Below are positions 1 to 6,542 of a stretch of DNA of 17,508 nucleotides, piece by piece (position 1 is the first letter of the stretch; each line of letters starts with the position of its first letter). The stretch is from an uncultured Bacteroidales bacterium (GTDB lineage Bacteria; Bacteroidota; Bacteroidia; Bacteroidales; UBA932): assembly GCA_900322025.1 (NCBI GenBank), contig ONYJ01000079.1, positions 1 through 17,508 on the forward strand, read 5' to 3'. The position numbers were made by a program, and so were the translations under genes. Under the pieces are notes generated by a model, which did no database searches, had not been told where the DNA came from, and saw nothing but the letters and a program-made list of their open reading frames with translations.

Positions 1-320
1 ATTTTTGCTATAGGATCTTTTTCTTCTGCTGCCATCTTTTCCAGATTTGCCATATTTGAGTAGGTAGAATCCGGTGTGATACGGGTGTTATATTCGGCAC
101 GACAGAAATAGGCTTTAAGCATTTGTCCGCGATTGTTTTCTTTTTGCGCTTTATCCAGTATTTTGTCGCAGATGCTGATTACGCTTTTAGGCTGGTCTTT
201 AGCCTGTGCCTTTTTTACTTCATTCCAAAGTTTGTTGTATGAGCCATCCTGCCCAAATATATGCTTACAACCAAAGATTCCCATAAGTACAATTATTAGA
301 GAAAGAATTATTGTTTTCAT
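1..320 (-). CDS. alpha-2-macroglobulin-family-like exported protein, N-terminal part (runs off the window)
   Basis: This reading frame starts at ATG 320 on the minus strand and stays open for 106 codons to the window edge, so only the N-terminus is seen. It begins with a hydrophobic signal sequence (MKTIILSLIIVLMGIFGC); the Cys at residue 18 could be a lipidation site, or cleavage may fall at the following FGQ. The mature part has SYNKLWNEVKKAQAKDQPKS, then a helical stretch with NNRGQMLKAYFCRAEY, RITPDSTY and LEKMAAEEKDPIAK. This pattern resembles my recollection of the start of the large Bacteroidetes exported MG2/alpha-2-macroglobulin-like proteins, which trap or process proteases at the cell surface. 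That identity is inferred from a short stretch; the diagnostic domains lie outside the window. A good promoter lies just upstream at 353-384. Confidence 0.6.
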   Translation of the reverse strand, partial: MKTIILSLIIVLMGIFGCKHIFGQDGSYNKLWNEVKKAQAKDQPKSVISICDKILDKAQKENNRGQMLKAYFCRAEYNTRITPDSTYSNMANLEKMAAEEKDPIAK

Positions 321-352
321 AATTGAGTATGTTTGAGATTAGTTAGGTACTA

Positions 353-384
353 CAAATTTATAAAAAGATTATTTTTGGGTCAAT
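353..384 (-). promoter_or_regulatory. Bacteroides-type promoter for the leftward exported-protein gene
   Basis: Read on the minus strand, TAAATTTG (plus 353-360) matches the Bacteroides -7 element TAnnTTTG. TTG of the -33 element (plus 381-383) lies 20 nt upstream. The start of transcription would fall near 346, giving a leader of about 25 nt to the ATG at 320. The placement is predicted from motif and spacing only. Confidence 0.6.
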
Positions 385-391
385 AGAATCC

Positions 392-679
392 CTAGTATTT
401 GCGTTTAGGGTTCTTAGGGAACCATCCTTTGAGAACTCTCTTTCTCTGGTGAAACACCTCTAATATACCCCAAAAACTTGAAAATGCAGTTACGCCCAAT
501 ATAGCACTCCAGAATAAACTATTTACATAGCAGGCCCAAAACCCAAATACTATACCGGCCACTAAAAAGGCCCACCAGATTTTTACTCCACAATAGTATT
601 CGCCTTTTATTACCAGCGGATGGTAGATGCCTATTATTAAAAAGGAGATAGCCCCAATTAAAATTCCGTTCCAGTTCAT
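392..679 (-). CDS. DUF4491-type small integral membrane protein
   Basis: A 95-residue protein with three or four hydrophobic segments (about residues 5-20, 37-52 and 58-75) and a basic C-terminus. Features that recall the DUF4491 family of Bacteroidetes are the N-terminal NWNGILIG, the HPLVIKGEYY motif after the first membrane segment, GVKIWWAFL, and the tail KRVLKGWFPKNPKR. The function of this family is not known. The start is placed at ATG 679, because the family begins with a short MN.NG segment and a promoter-like TATATTTG lies immediately upstream. An in-frame GTG at 688 would add three residues (MSI). It is transcribed away from the TonB-dependent receptor gene, and the upstream regions of the two genes are adjacent. 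Confidence 0.8.
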   Translation of the reverse strand: MNWNGILIGAISFLIIGIYHPLVIKGEYYCGVKIWWAFLVAGIVFGFWACYVNSLFWSAILGVTAFSSFWGILEVFHQRKRVLKGWFPKNPKRKY

Positions 680-698
680 AATGCTCACAATTTTAAAT

Positions 699-706
699 CA
701 AATATA
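699..706 (-). promoter_or_regulatory. candidate -7 element for the DUF4491-type gene
   Basis: On the minus strand 706-699 reads TATATTTG, a full match to TAnnTTTG, about 20 nt before the ATG at 679. No convincing TTTG -33 element is seen 19-21 nt further upstream; the nearest is a weak ACTG. If used, the transcript would have a very short leader. Confidence 0.4.
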
Positions 707-765
707 ATCAGAATCATTTTTTTGCAGTATGATGATGACATTTTTGTTACCAACTCTACGCTACA

Positions 766-797
766 TTTGAGAAAGCCATGGAAAGTTAATATATTTG
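766..797 (+). promoter_or_regulatory. Bacteroides-type promoter for the TonB-dependent receptor
   Basis: TTTG at 766-769 and TATATTTG at 790-797 are separated by 20 nt, an excellent match to the Bacteroides -33/-7 consensus (TTTG, 19-21 nt, TAnnTTTG). Transcription would begin at about 803-806, essentially the first base of the tandem 76-bp units, so those units would form almost the whole mRNA leader. Confidence 0.7.
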
Positions 798-815
798 CGC
801 CGCGTGAAAATGAAC

Positions 816-875
816 CTTTTCGATAAGCCAGATGAGCAAAGACAAGTTCACTTGAATTTGCCATGGCGAGAAAAG
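816..875 (+). other. predicted RNA hairpin 1 in the receptor leader
   Basis: In unit coordinates (1 = base 805) these segments pair: CUUUUC 12-17 with GAAAAG 66-71; GCC 23-25 with GGC 61-63; AUG 28-30 with CAU 58-60; GCAAA 32-36 with UUUGC 53-57; CAAG 39-42 with CUUG 47-50. The loop is UUCA. Small internal loops and bulges lie between the helices. Traced by hand; no folding energy was computed. Confidence 0.55.
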
Positions 876-891
876 TTGCATGAAAATGAAC

Positions 892-951
892 CTTTTCGAT
901 AAGCCAGATGAGCAAAGACAAATTTATTTGGATTTGCCATGGCGAGAAAAG
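892..951 (+). other. predicted RNA hairpin 2 in the receptor leader
   Basis: Same architecture as hairpin 1, in the second tandem unit. The terminal stem reads CAAA/UUUG instead of CAAG/CUUG, so a G-C pair has become an A-U pair with the helix kept. The 2x2 internal loop becomes GA opposite GA, a tandem G-A mismatch. This is the base-pair-preserving change expected of a functional fold, although two copies are thin evidence. Confidence 0.55.
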
Positions 952-975
952 CTGCGTGAAAATGAACTTATTTTT

Positions 976-3330
976 ATGAAAAGAATATTTATCAGCGTAA
1001 TAAAGGCAGTGTTGCTGTCTATTCCATTTCTTTCCGGCAATTTGTCTTATGCTCAGGATAATAAATATATAGTGGAGCAGCACGATACAATTGCTCAGTA
1101 TTCTATAGAGGGGCTTTGGATTGTAGATTCTCCCAAAGAGAGTAGGGTACTTAGAAATCAACCGCTATCTTCTTCCATAGTTCAGCGAAAGGCTCTGGAA
1201 GATAATCGTATTTTCTCCATGAAGAACCTCTCGGGCATGATTCCTAATCTATATATTCCGGATTACGGCACAAAATATACTTCATCAATTTATTTGCGTG
1301 GAATAGGTTCCAGAATAAATTCTCCAGCCGTGGGTATTTATGTAGATGGCATTCCGTATTTTGATAAATCGGCCTTTGATTTTGATTATTCTGATGTAGA
1401 ACGAGTGGAGGTATTACGCGGCCCGCAAGGCACGCTGTATGGCCGCAATACAATGAGTGGACTTATAAATGTAAAAACTAAAAGTCCTTTTGACTATACG
1501 GGAACGGTGCTGATGCTTAGCGGAGCTACACATAAGGATGCTCGTGCCTATCTTACTCATTATCATAGAATCAGCGATAAATTTGCATTCTCAGCCGGAG
1601 GCTTTTACAATTATCGTGGAGGCTTTTATACTAATGGGTTTAACGGTAAAAAAATAGACAAAGGCTCTAATACCGGCGGGCGGTGGCATGGAATTTTAAA
1701 ACCTACAGATAACCTATCGTTAGACCTTAACCTCAGCTATGAGTATAGCGATGATGGCGGCTATCCATACGGGGCCTTCGACAAAGTTTCAGGTGTTTAT
1801 GAAGAGCCGGAGTATAACTATAAGAGCAATTATCGCAGAAACTTGGTGAATGCAGGTTTAATAACTACATATTCTCCTAAAAAAATAGGAATAACCATAC
1901 ATTCTGCAACGGCTTGGCAGTATCTGACAGACGATATGAGAATGGATACCGATTATACCGTAGAAGACAGATACACAATGAATCAAATGCAACGTCAGAA
2001 TACTATAAGTCAGGAGGTTATAGTAAAAGGCAAATGGGATGAGTTTTGGGGAGGAATGGATTTTTCTACCGGAGTTTCCGGCTTTTATAATTGGAATCGT
2101 AATAAAACTCCAATGACATTCGGTGGAGATTTTATATCGTCTTTGCAGGCAACTATGGATGCCGCAATGGCGCATTTGCCAATAAAAATAAAACTCACCG
2201 ACCAACAAATGGATGTGCCCGGATTATTTCATATTCCGAGCAGTGGCGCTGCTATATTTCATCAGAGTGTTTTCAATAATATCTTCAATTTAGAAGGGCT
2301 ATCAGCTACTCTTGCTGTAAGGTTTGATTATGAGAAGATTAAGATAAAATATTCTACTTCTTCTCAAATGAATTATCAGCAGACTGTAATGGGGCGTACA
2401 ACAGAAGGTACATATCATGTAGAATATATTGGCAAGCAGTATCAAGAATCTATGCCGGTGCTTCCGAGAATTGCTCTAAAGTACGATTTTAGCAAGCACA
2501 ATAATATGTATATTCTTGCAGCTAAAGGATATAGAAGTGGAGGTTTCAATATTCAAATGCTTTCGGATTACATGCAGACAGACCTTCAGAAAAATGTTGG
2601 AACACTGGAAAACGACGAAACAATAAACGAGGCCCTGAAATACAAGCCGGAGTATGCATGGAATTACGAATCGGGAGGGCATTTCACTTTTTCAGACGCT
2701 CGTTTGTCTATGGATATCAGCCTTTATTACATGAAGATAAAGAATCAGCAGGTTTCCAGATTTGTAGAAAGCGGAATGGGGCGTTATACATCAAATGCAG
2801 GCAGGAGCCGCAGCTATGGAGGAGAAATGTCTTTAATGTATAATCCGCTATATAACCTAACCGTAATTGCAGATTATGGTTTTACTAATGCCAAGTTTAC
2901 TAAGAATCTTACTCAGGTATCTGTAAATAAGGGAGGAAGGCGTACTGTAGAAGAGAGAGACTATAAGGGTAAATATGTTCCGTTTGCTCCTAAACACACA
3001 GTGCATATTGCCGCTTTATACAATATAAACCTTTCTGGCGCTCATAAACTTGCTCTTGGGGCCGGTTATACCGGAATGGGCAAGGTATATTTTACAGAAG
3101 CCAACGATGTAGCTCAAAACTTTTATGGGCTTGTCAACGGAAGAGTTACATATTCGGTAGGCAGGCATACATCCACAAAGAGCGGGTTCTCAAGCATTGA
3201 AATTGCTCTGTGGTGCAACAATATCTTAAATAAAGATTACTCTCTGTTTTACTTCGATAGCGGCGATGCTGGTTTTATGCAGAAAGGCAGAGGCTTGCAG
3301 GCCGGTATAGATCTTAGAATCAGGTTCTAA
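976..3330 (+). CDS. TonB-dependent outer-membrane receptor
   Basis: A 784-residue protein predicted to import a scarce nutrient across the outer membrane using energy from TonB-ExbBD; the substrate cannot be read from sequence. The start at ATG 976 puts a signal peptide at the N-terminus (MKRIFISVIKAVLLSIPFLS, cleavage near SYA-Q at residue 26). A plug domain spans about residues 55-170 and includes YLRGIGSRINSPAVGIYVDG (107-126) and LRGPQGTLYGRNTMSGLINV (147-166). A beta-barrel follows, ending in the terminal Phe (DLRIRF) typical of outer-membrane proteins. There is no N-terminal carboxypeptidase-like domain and no SusD neighbour, so it is not a SusC-type glycan transporter; the layout is that of siderophore/cobalamin-type receptors. 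The frame stays open upstream to ATG 880, but that start would bury the signal peptide behind 32 residues encoded by the repeat. Confidence 0.93.
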   Translation: MKRIFISVIKAVLLSIPFLSGNLSYAQDNKYIVEQHDTIAQYSIEGLWIVDSPKESRVLRNQPLSSSIVQRKALEDNRIFSMKNLSGMIPNLYIPDYGTKYTSSIYLRGIGSRINSPAVGIYVDGIPYFDKSAFDFDYSDVERVEVLRGPQGTLYGRNTMSGLINVKTKSPFDYTGTVLMLSGATHKDARAYLTHYHRISDKFAFSAGGFYNYRGGFYTNGFNGKKIDKGSNTGGRWHGILKPTDNLSLDLNLSYEYSDDGGYPYGAFDKVSGVYEEPEYNYKSNYRRNLVNAGLITTYSPKKIGITIHSATAWQYLTDDMRMDTDYTVEDRYTMNQMQRQNTISQEVIVKGKWDEFWGGMDFSTGVSGFYNWNRNKTPMTFGGDFISSLQATMDAAMAHLPIKIKLTDQQMDVPGLFHIPSSGAAIFHQSVFNNIFNLEGLSATLAVRFDYEKIKIKYSTSSQMNYQQTVMGRTTEGTYHVEYIGKQYQESMPVLPRIALKYDFSKHNNMYILAAKGYRSGGFNIQMLSDYMQTDLQKNVGTLENDETINEALKYKPEYAWNYESGGHFTFSDARLSMDISLYYMKIKNQQVSRFVESGMGRYTSNAGRSRSYGGEMSLMYNPLYNLTVIADYGFTNAKFTKNLTQVSVNKGGRRTVEERDYKGKYVPFAPKHTVHIAALYNINLSGAHKLALGAGYTGMGKVYFTEANDVAQNFYGLVNGRVTYSVGRHTSTKSGFSSIEIALWCNNILNKDYSLFYFDSGDAGFMQKGRGLQAGIDLRIRF

Positions 3331-3363
3331 GCCCTACTTATACTCCAGACATAGCCGTAGAAG

Positions 3364-3897
3364 CTAATCTTCATTATTGTTATAGTGGTAGGCGATGCCT
3401 AAGCTGTCTGCCGGAGTCTGCTGCCTAATCAGAGAGTCGAGATAGGTATTAATGGCTTTTATGCCATTGCGATGTTTTGTTTTAGGGTATGCATTGGAGC
3501 CGTGCGAAGAAATATATCCCTGCTCAAAGTGAATGTATATGTGCCACATATAGCCATCTAATATTTTGAGTCTCGGGTTATAAGAATTTGCAAGTTTGTG
3601 GAGTTTATACTCTTGTGCAACCTGTTTTATTTTGCTAAGAGCTTCTTCCGAAATCTTTATAAGGTGAATATCGTTTTCGTCGTTAGAGGAGTAGGCGAGT
3701 TGGACTGTGCCATCTTCGAGTTTGGTTATTTTATAGTATGAGATAGGGTAGGCCGCAGTGCTCTTGTGGGAATATTCATAAGACACCGCATTGCCATAAG
3801 GCTTTTCGTTTCTTCCATTCTCTATTGTGATGAGGCGTTGTCTGGAGCAGAAACCGAGTGCAGAGAGCAATGCACATATAGAAAAAATCATTTTCAT
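3364..3897 (-). CDS. uncharacterised small exported protein or lipoprotein
   Basis: A 177-residue protein with an N-terminal hydrophobic signal (MKMIFSICALLSALGFC). The Cys at residue 17 could be lipidated, though the preceding residues are not an ideal lipobox. The mature part has a mixed alpha/beta look: a segment YYKITKLEDGTVQLAYSS, then EALSKIKQVAQEYKLHKL, then LDGYMWHIYIHFEQGYISS followed by HGSNAYP, and a C-terminal INTYLDSLI. I do not recognise a domain of known function; I have the impression that similar proteins occur as hypotheticals in Bacteroides. The gene is convergent with the receptor, with only 33 nt between the stop codons. It lies 103 nt downstream of the DUF2207-like gene on the same strand and may have its own promoter. 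Confidence 0.75.
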   Translation of the reverse strand: MKMIFSICALLSALGFCSRQRLITIENGRNEKPYGNAVSYEYSHKSTAAYPISYYKITKLEDGTVQLAYSSNDENDIHLIKISEEALSKIKQVAQEYKLHKLANSYNPRLKILDGYMWHIYIHFEQGYISSHGSNAYPKTKHRNGIKAINTYLDSLIRQQTPADSLGIAYHYNNNED

Positions 3898-3949
3898 ATA
3901 CTTATCGTTTAGTTCTTGTTTCCTCGTAAATCAAGTATGCAGTTATCAG

Positions 3950-3957
3950 CAAATATA
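3950..3957 (-). promoter_or_regulatory. candidate -7 element for the small exported protein
   Basis: On the minus strand 3957-3950 reads TATATTTG, a full match to TAnnTTTG, 52 nt before the ATG at 3897 and inside the 103-nt gap after the DUF2207-like gene. No clear -33 element is found at the expected spacing, so this is a moderate prediction. Confidence 0.4.
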
Positions 3958-4000
3958 TATGCTTTATTTAGGCTATTGTCGGCATGTGAGTAAGCTTTTA

Positions 4001-5836
4001 TCAGCGTACGCCTCCACCGCGCCCTCCACCGGAGAATCCACCTCCTCCTGAGAATGAGGAGCGTCCGCCAAATCCGGAAGATGAACTACTCCAGATAGAA
4101 GACGAAGAACTGGTATATGTGCTTACAACAGAACTCCTCACAGCCCTGCTTGTTGTGCTTGCCAAAGAGTGTATAGTGTTAGAGAGCAGTAAAGTGTGAG
4201 TATCTAAATTGTTGGCAACAGAACTCATCTGGAAGTATTCCGGACATACTCTCTTAAAATCGTCTTTAACTTTGTCTGCAATTCCAAACAAACTGGCAAA
4301 AACAAGATATTCGTTCCAAAGACTAACCTCCACAACCCCACGCTCTTCTATAATGGTAAAATCTTTTAGGAATTGTTTTAAGCACAATAGCTTTCCGAGT
4401 TCAGTATTTTTTTTCTCCGAACTTTTTTCCTTGAGAATCGTCAGTTTTTTTGCTATTGCACTATGGCCTTTTATCCAATTGCTCAACTCCTTTTCTTGAA
4501 GAACTTTATCTTTTCCGGCCGCATTGTTGAATATGTGGTATAGGGTGTTTTCTATGAAAATATCTTTTTCGCTGCGATGATTGATTGTGCTTTCTTCGGC
4601 ATTTAGGCTTTCTTGTTTCTTAGGACCTATTTTGATAGCCTGCTTGCCGTTATCTAAACTCATTATCAATTCTCCTTTCTGGAATAGTCTAAGAATATAT
4701 CCTCCAATGGCATTAGACATATTTTTAGAGATATTGGCGGAAACGGAATTCAGTGCCTTGGTAGCGGCAAATAGGCTTCTGTTGAAAGGTATATCTCTGT
4801 ACCATTTCATTCCGGTTTCTTTTAGAATGTGTTGTTTAAGCTTGCGTCTTTTCAGCCAGTGAGTGAGCGGTTGCAGACTAAGTAGATTAAATATCATCAG
4901 CAGAATAACAGGCCAACAGTAATAGAGCAGAACACACAACAGCAGCGTTATTATAGAAAACAAGTAAAACAGTATGTCTTCAACCCTCTTCTGATTTTTA
5001 GCAGATGTTATGCCAAAGGCTGTGCATATACTCTCGGCTATTTTATCCGTCCAGAAAGGTTCGGATGTTGTTGTAAAATAAGAGCCCTCCAAGGCTAAAT
5101 CTACAATATCCTGAAAATCTTTTTGCAGAGTATCTGTTGGATGAATGATGTCTTTCTTTAGGGCTAACATGATAATAATGCTGGATTCAGAGTGAAAATC
5201 GTTGCAAGTTACCTCAAACCTGCCATCTTTAAACTCTGTATATCCATCAAAACCAAAGCCCCATCCTCTTGCGTTGGTGGTATCTATTGGGGTGTCTTCA
5301 AATTCCACGCTTAGTTGTATATGCTCTGCCGTAGGATATATATCCGGAGTAACAAACATGTGGTTAAAACCTTCTGCCTCGTTGTAGGATTTTAACACAG
5401 AGTTTAGAGTATATTTAACAGTATATACTTTTTCTTTTTGGTCCAACCCATCCAACTCTCCTAACCCCCAGCACAGTTCGTAAGAATTTGCACCTGTTTC
5501 TACAATGCCGCATTTATTGCTTTTTTCTTTTCTGGATGCCGATACTACCCATGTATTCAGATTAGCGTATTGGGTGCCGGTTTCGTCTGCCACGCTAAAA
5601 TCAGACAACTCTATGCCGCGCAAATTCTTTAATACGATATAACATTCCGTACCTTCTGAGGTAATGTTCATATACCTTTGTTCTGTAACAAGGGCATCTC
5701 CTCGGTTATTGATAAGAACATTGATTTTATGGTTCTTGAGCCTTGTCTGTCCTGCAGCCAATAGCGGCAGAAAGCAGAGGACGGCAACAAGCCATAATCT
5801 GTTTACACGGGTGTTAGAGTTATTCTTCGCTATCAT
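4001..5836 (-). CDS. DUF2207-like membrane protein with Gly/Ser-rich tail
   Basis: A 611-residue membrane protein of unknown biochemical function. A signal peptide ends near AAGQ (residue 30). An extracytoplasmic beta-rich region (about 31-285) carries the N-terminal DUF2207-type pattern HKINVLINNRGDALVTEQRY. Membrane segments at about 287-321 are followed by a basic cytoplasmic region, and then SLWNEYLVFASLFGIADKV (505-523), typical of the C-terminal part of this family. The last 35 residues are low-complexity Ser then Gly (SSSSSIWSSSSSGFGG, ending GGGRGGGVR), the usual ending of DUF2207 and TPM-domain proteins. It lies 29 nt downstream of lemA; pairing of LemA with such proteins is common in bacteria and suggests an envelope-associated complex. 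The family call is firm and the function open. Confidence 0.85.
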   Translation of the reverse strand: MIAKNNSNTRVNRLWLVAVLCFLPLLAAGQTRLKNHKINVLINNRGDALVTEQRYMNITSEGTECYIVLKNLRGIELSDFSVADETGTQYANLNTWVVSASRKEKSNKCGIVETGANSYELCWGLGELDGLDQKEKVYTVKYTLNSVLKSYNEAEGFNHMFVTPDIYPTAEHIQLSVEFEDTPIDTTNARGWGFGFDGYTEFKDGRFEVTCNDFHSESSIIIMLALKKDIIHPTDTLQKDFQDIVDLALEGSYFTTTSEPFWTDKIAESICTAFGITSAKNQKRVEDILFYLFSIITLLLCVLLYYCWPVILLMIFNLLSLQPLTHWLKRRKLKQHILKETGMKWYRDIPFNRSLFAATKALNSVSANISKNMSNAIGGYILRLFQKGELIMSLDNGKQAIKIGPKKQESLNAEESTINHRSEKDIFIENTLYHIFNNAAGKDKVLQEKELSNWIKGHSAIAKKLTILKEKSSEKKNTELGKLLCLKQFLKDFTIIEERGVVEVSLWNEYLVFASLFGIADKVKDDFKRVCPEYFQMSSVANNLDTHTLLLSNTIHSLASTTSRAVRSSVVSTYTSSSSSIWSSSSSGFGGRSSFSGGGGFSGGGRGGGVR

Positions 5837-5865
5837 TGCGTAGTACAGGCAAATTTTGTGTAGGC

Positions 5866-6522
5866 TTACTCTGTTGGTTCACTGCCTGTTTTGTAGCCTA
5901 TCGGATTCCGCTTTGGGCTGTCGCCATCAACTCCTCCTGCTGGAGCGTTGGAGTTGTTTGGGGCTGGATTGTTATCTAAATCCATAGGAGGGAAATCTGT
6001 TTTCTGCTTATCTGTTTCAAGATAAGTTCTAAGGCCAAAGTGTAACATACTGGCCACAAAAGAACTTGGCCACTGTCTAACCATTCGGTTCATTACTGTG
6101 GCACAATCGTTATAGACCATGCGGCTCATTCTCACGTTTTCTTCATAGCCTCTTATAGAGTTCATTGTATCTCTATAAACTCCGGCAGCCTGAAGTTGAG
6201 GATATTGCTCACTAACGGCCATCAGGCGTCCCATAATCTGTCCTATGAAACTTTGTTGGTCGTTAATGGCATCTGCTGTAGTGATTGTATGTTGTCTTCT
6301 CTGGGCTATTGTAGCTGTAAGGGTTTCAAACTCATGTCTGGAATATTTTTCGGTGAGTTTAACAAGCGCCATTACTGCATCCCACCTGGTATTGAGCTGT
6401 ACGGCAATCTGGCTGATTGCATTATTAGCCTTTTCATCTACAGCAACCAAGCGTCTTTGAGTCCTATAAATATACAGGCCAATTATAAGCACTAACGCTA
6501 ATACTATAATTCCGATAATCAT
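5866..6522 (-). CDS. lemA: LemA family protein
   Basis: A 218-residue protein with an N-terminal membrane anchor (residues 2-18) followed by a long helical domain. The LemA features are LVAVDEKANNAISQIAVQLN (the usual xVxxxWxxIxxQLxRR-type segment), then RWDAVMALVKLTEKYSRHE, and later QAAGVYRDTMNSIRGYEENV and RMSRMVYNDCATVMNRMVRQ with PSSFVA. The C-terminal 45 residues are Pro/Asn/Gly-rich and probably disordered. LemA proteins are membrane-anchored helical-bundle proteins of unclear role, named from an epitope studied in Listeria. The gene lies 20 nt downstream of the phosphoesterase gene and 29 nt upstream of the DUF2207-like gene, suggesting co-transcription with both. Confidence 0.92.
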   Translation of the reverse strand: MIIGIIVLALVLIIGLYIYRTQRRLVAVDEKANNAISQIAVQLNTRWDAVMALVKLTEKYSRHEFETLTATIAQRRQHTITTADAINDQQSFIGQIMGRLMAVSEQYPQLQAAGVYRDTMNSIRGYEENVRMSRMVYNDCATVMNRMVRQWPSSFVASMLHFGLRTYLETDKQKTDFPPMDLDNNPAPNNSNAPAGGVDGDSPKRNPIGYKTGSEPTE

Positions 6523-6542
6523 TGTTGTAAGTTGTTAGGTTG

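Larger units (their letters stand above)
805..967 (+). repeat. two tandem 76-bp units plus an 11-bp partial third copy in the receptor leader
   Basis: Unit 1 spans 805-880 and unit 2 spans 881-956. The first 11 bases of the unit (TGAAAATGAAC) recur again at 957-967. The full units agree at 70 of 76 positions, and all six differences are transitions. The period is not a multiple of three, and the differences change encoded residues (V/I, H/Y, N/D in one frame), so there is no sign of protein-level constraint. Each unit is an imperfect inverted repeat able to form a hairpin, listed separately. Confidence 0.9.

Noticed and set aside
805..967. CRISPR-like array
   Set aside because: The units are directly adjacent with no spacers, there are only two full copies, and no cas genes are present.
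880..975. Upstream in-frame start for the TonB-dependent receptor at 880 (or 886)
   Set aside because: It would place 30-32 hydrophilic residues encoded by the repeat before a normal signal peptide; ATG 976 directly precedes the signal sequence.
685..1161. Minus-strand open frame of 158 codons across the 76-bp units
   Set aside because: It reads through repeat DNA and the antisense of the receptor start, has no recognisable domain, and overlaps a strong plus-strand promoter.
976..3330. SusC-type glycan transporter
   Set aside because: No N-terminal carboxypeptidase-like domain and no SusD partner gene beside it; the plug starts soon after the signal peptide.
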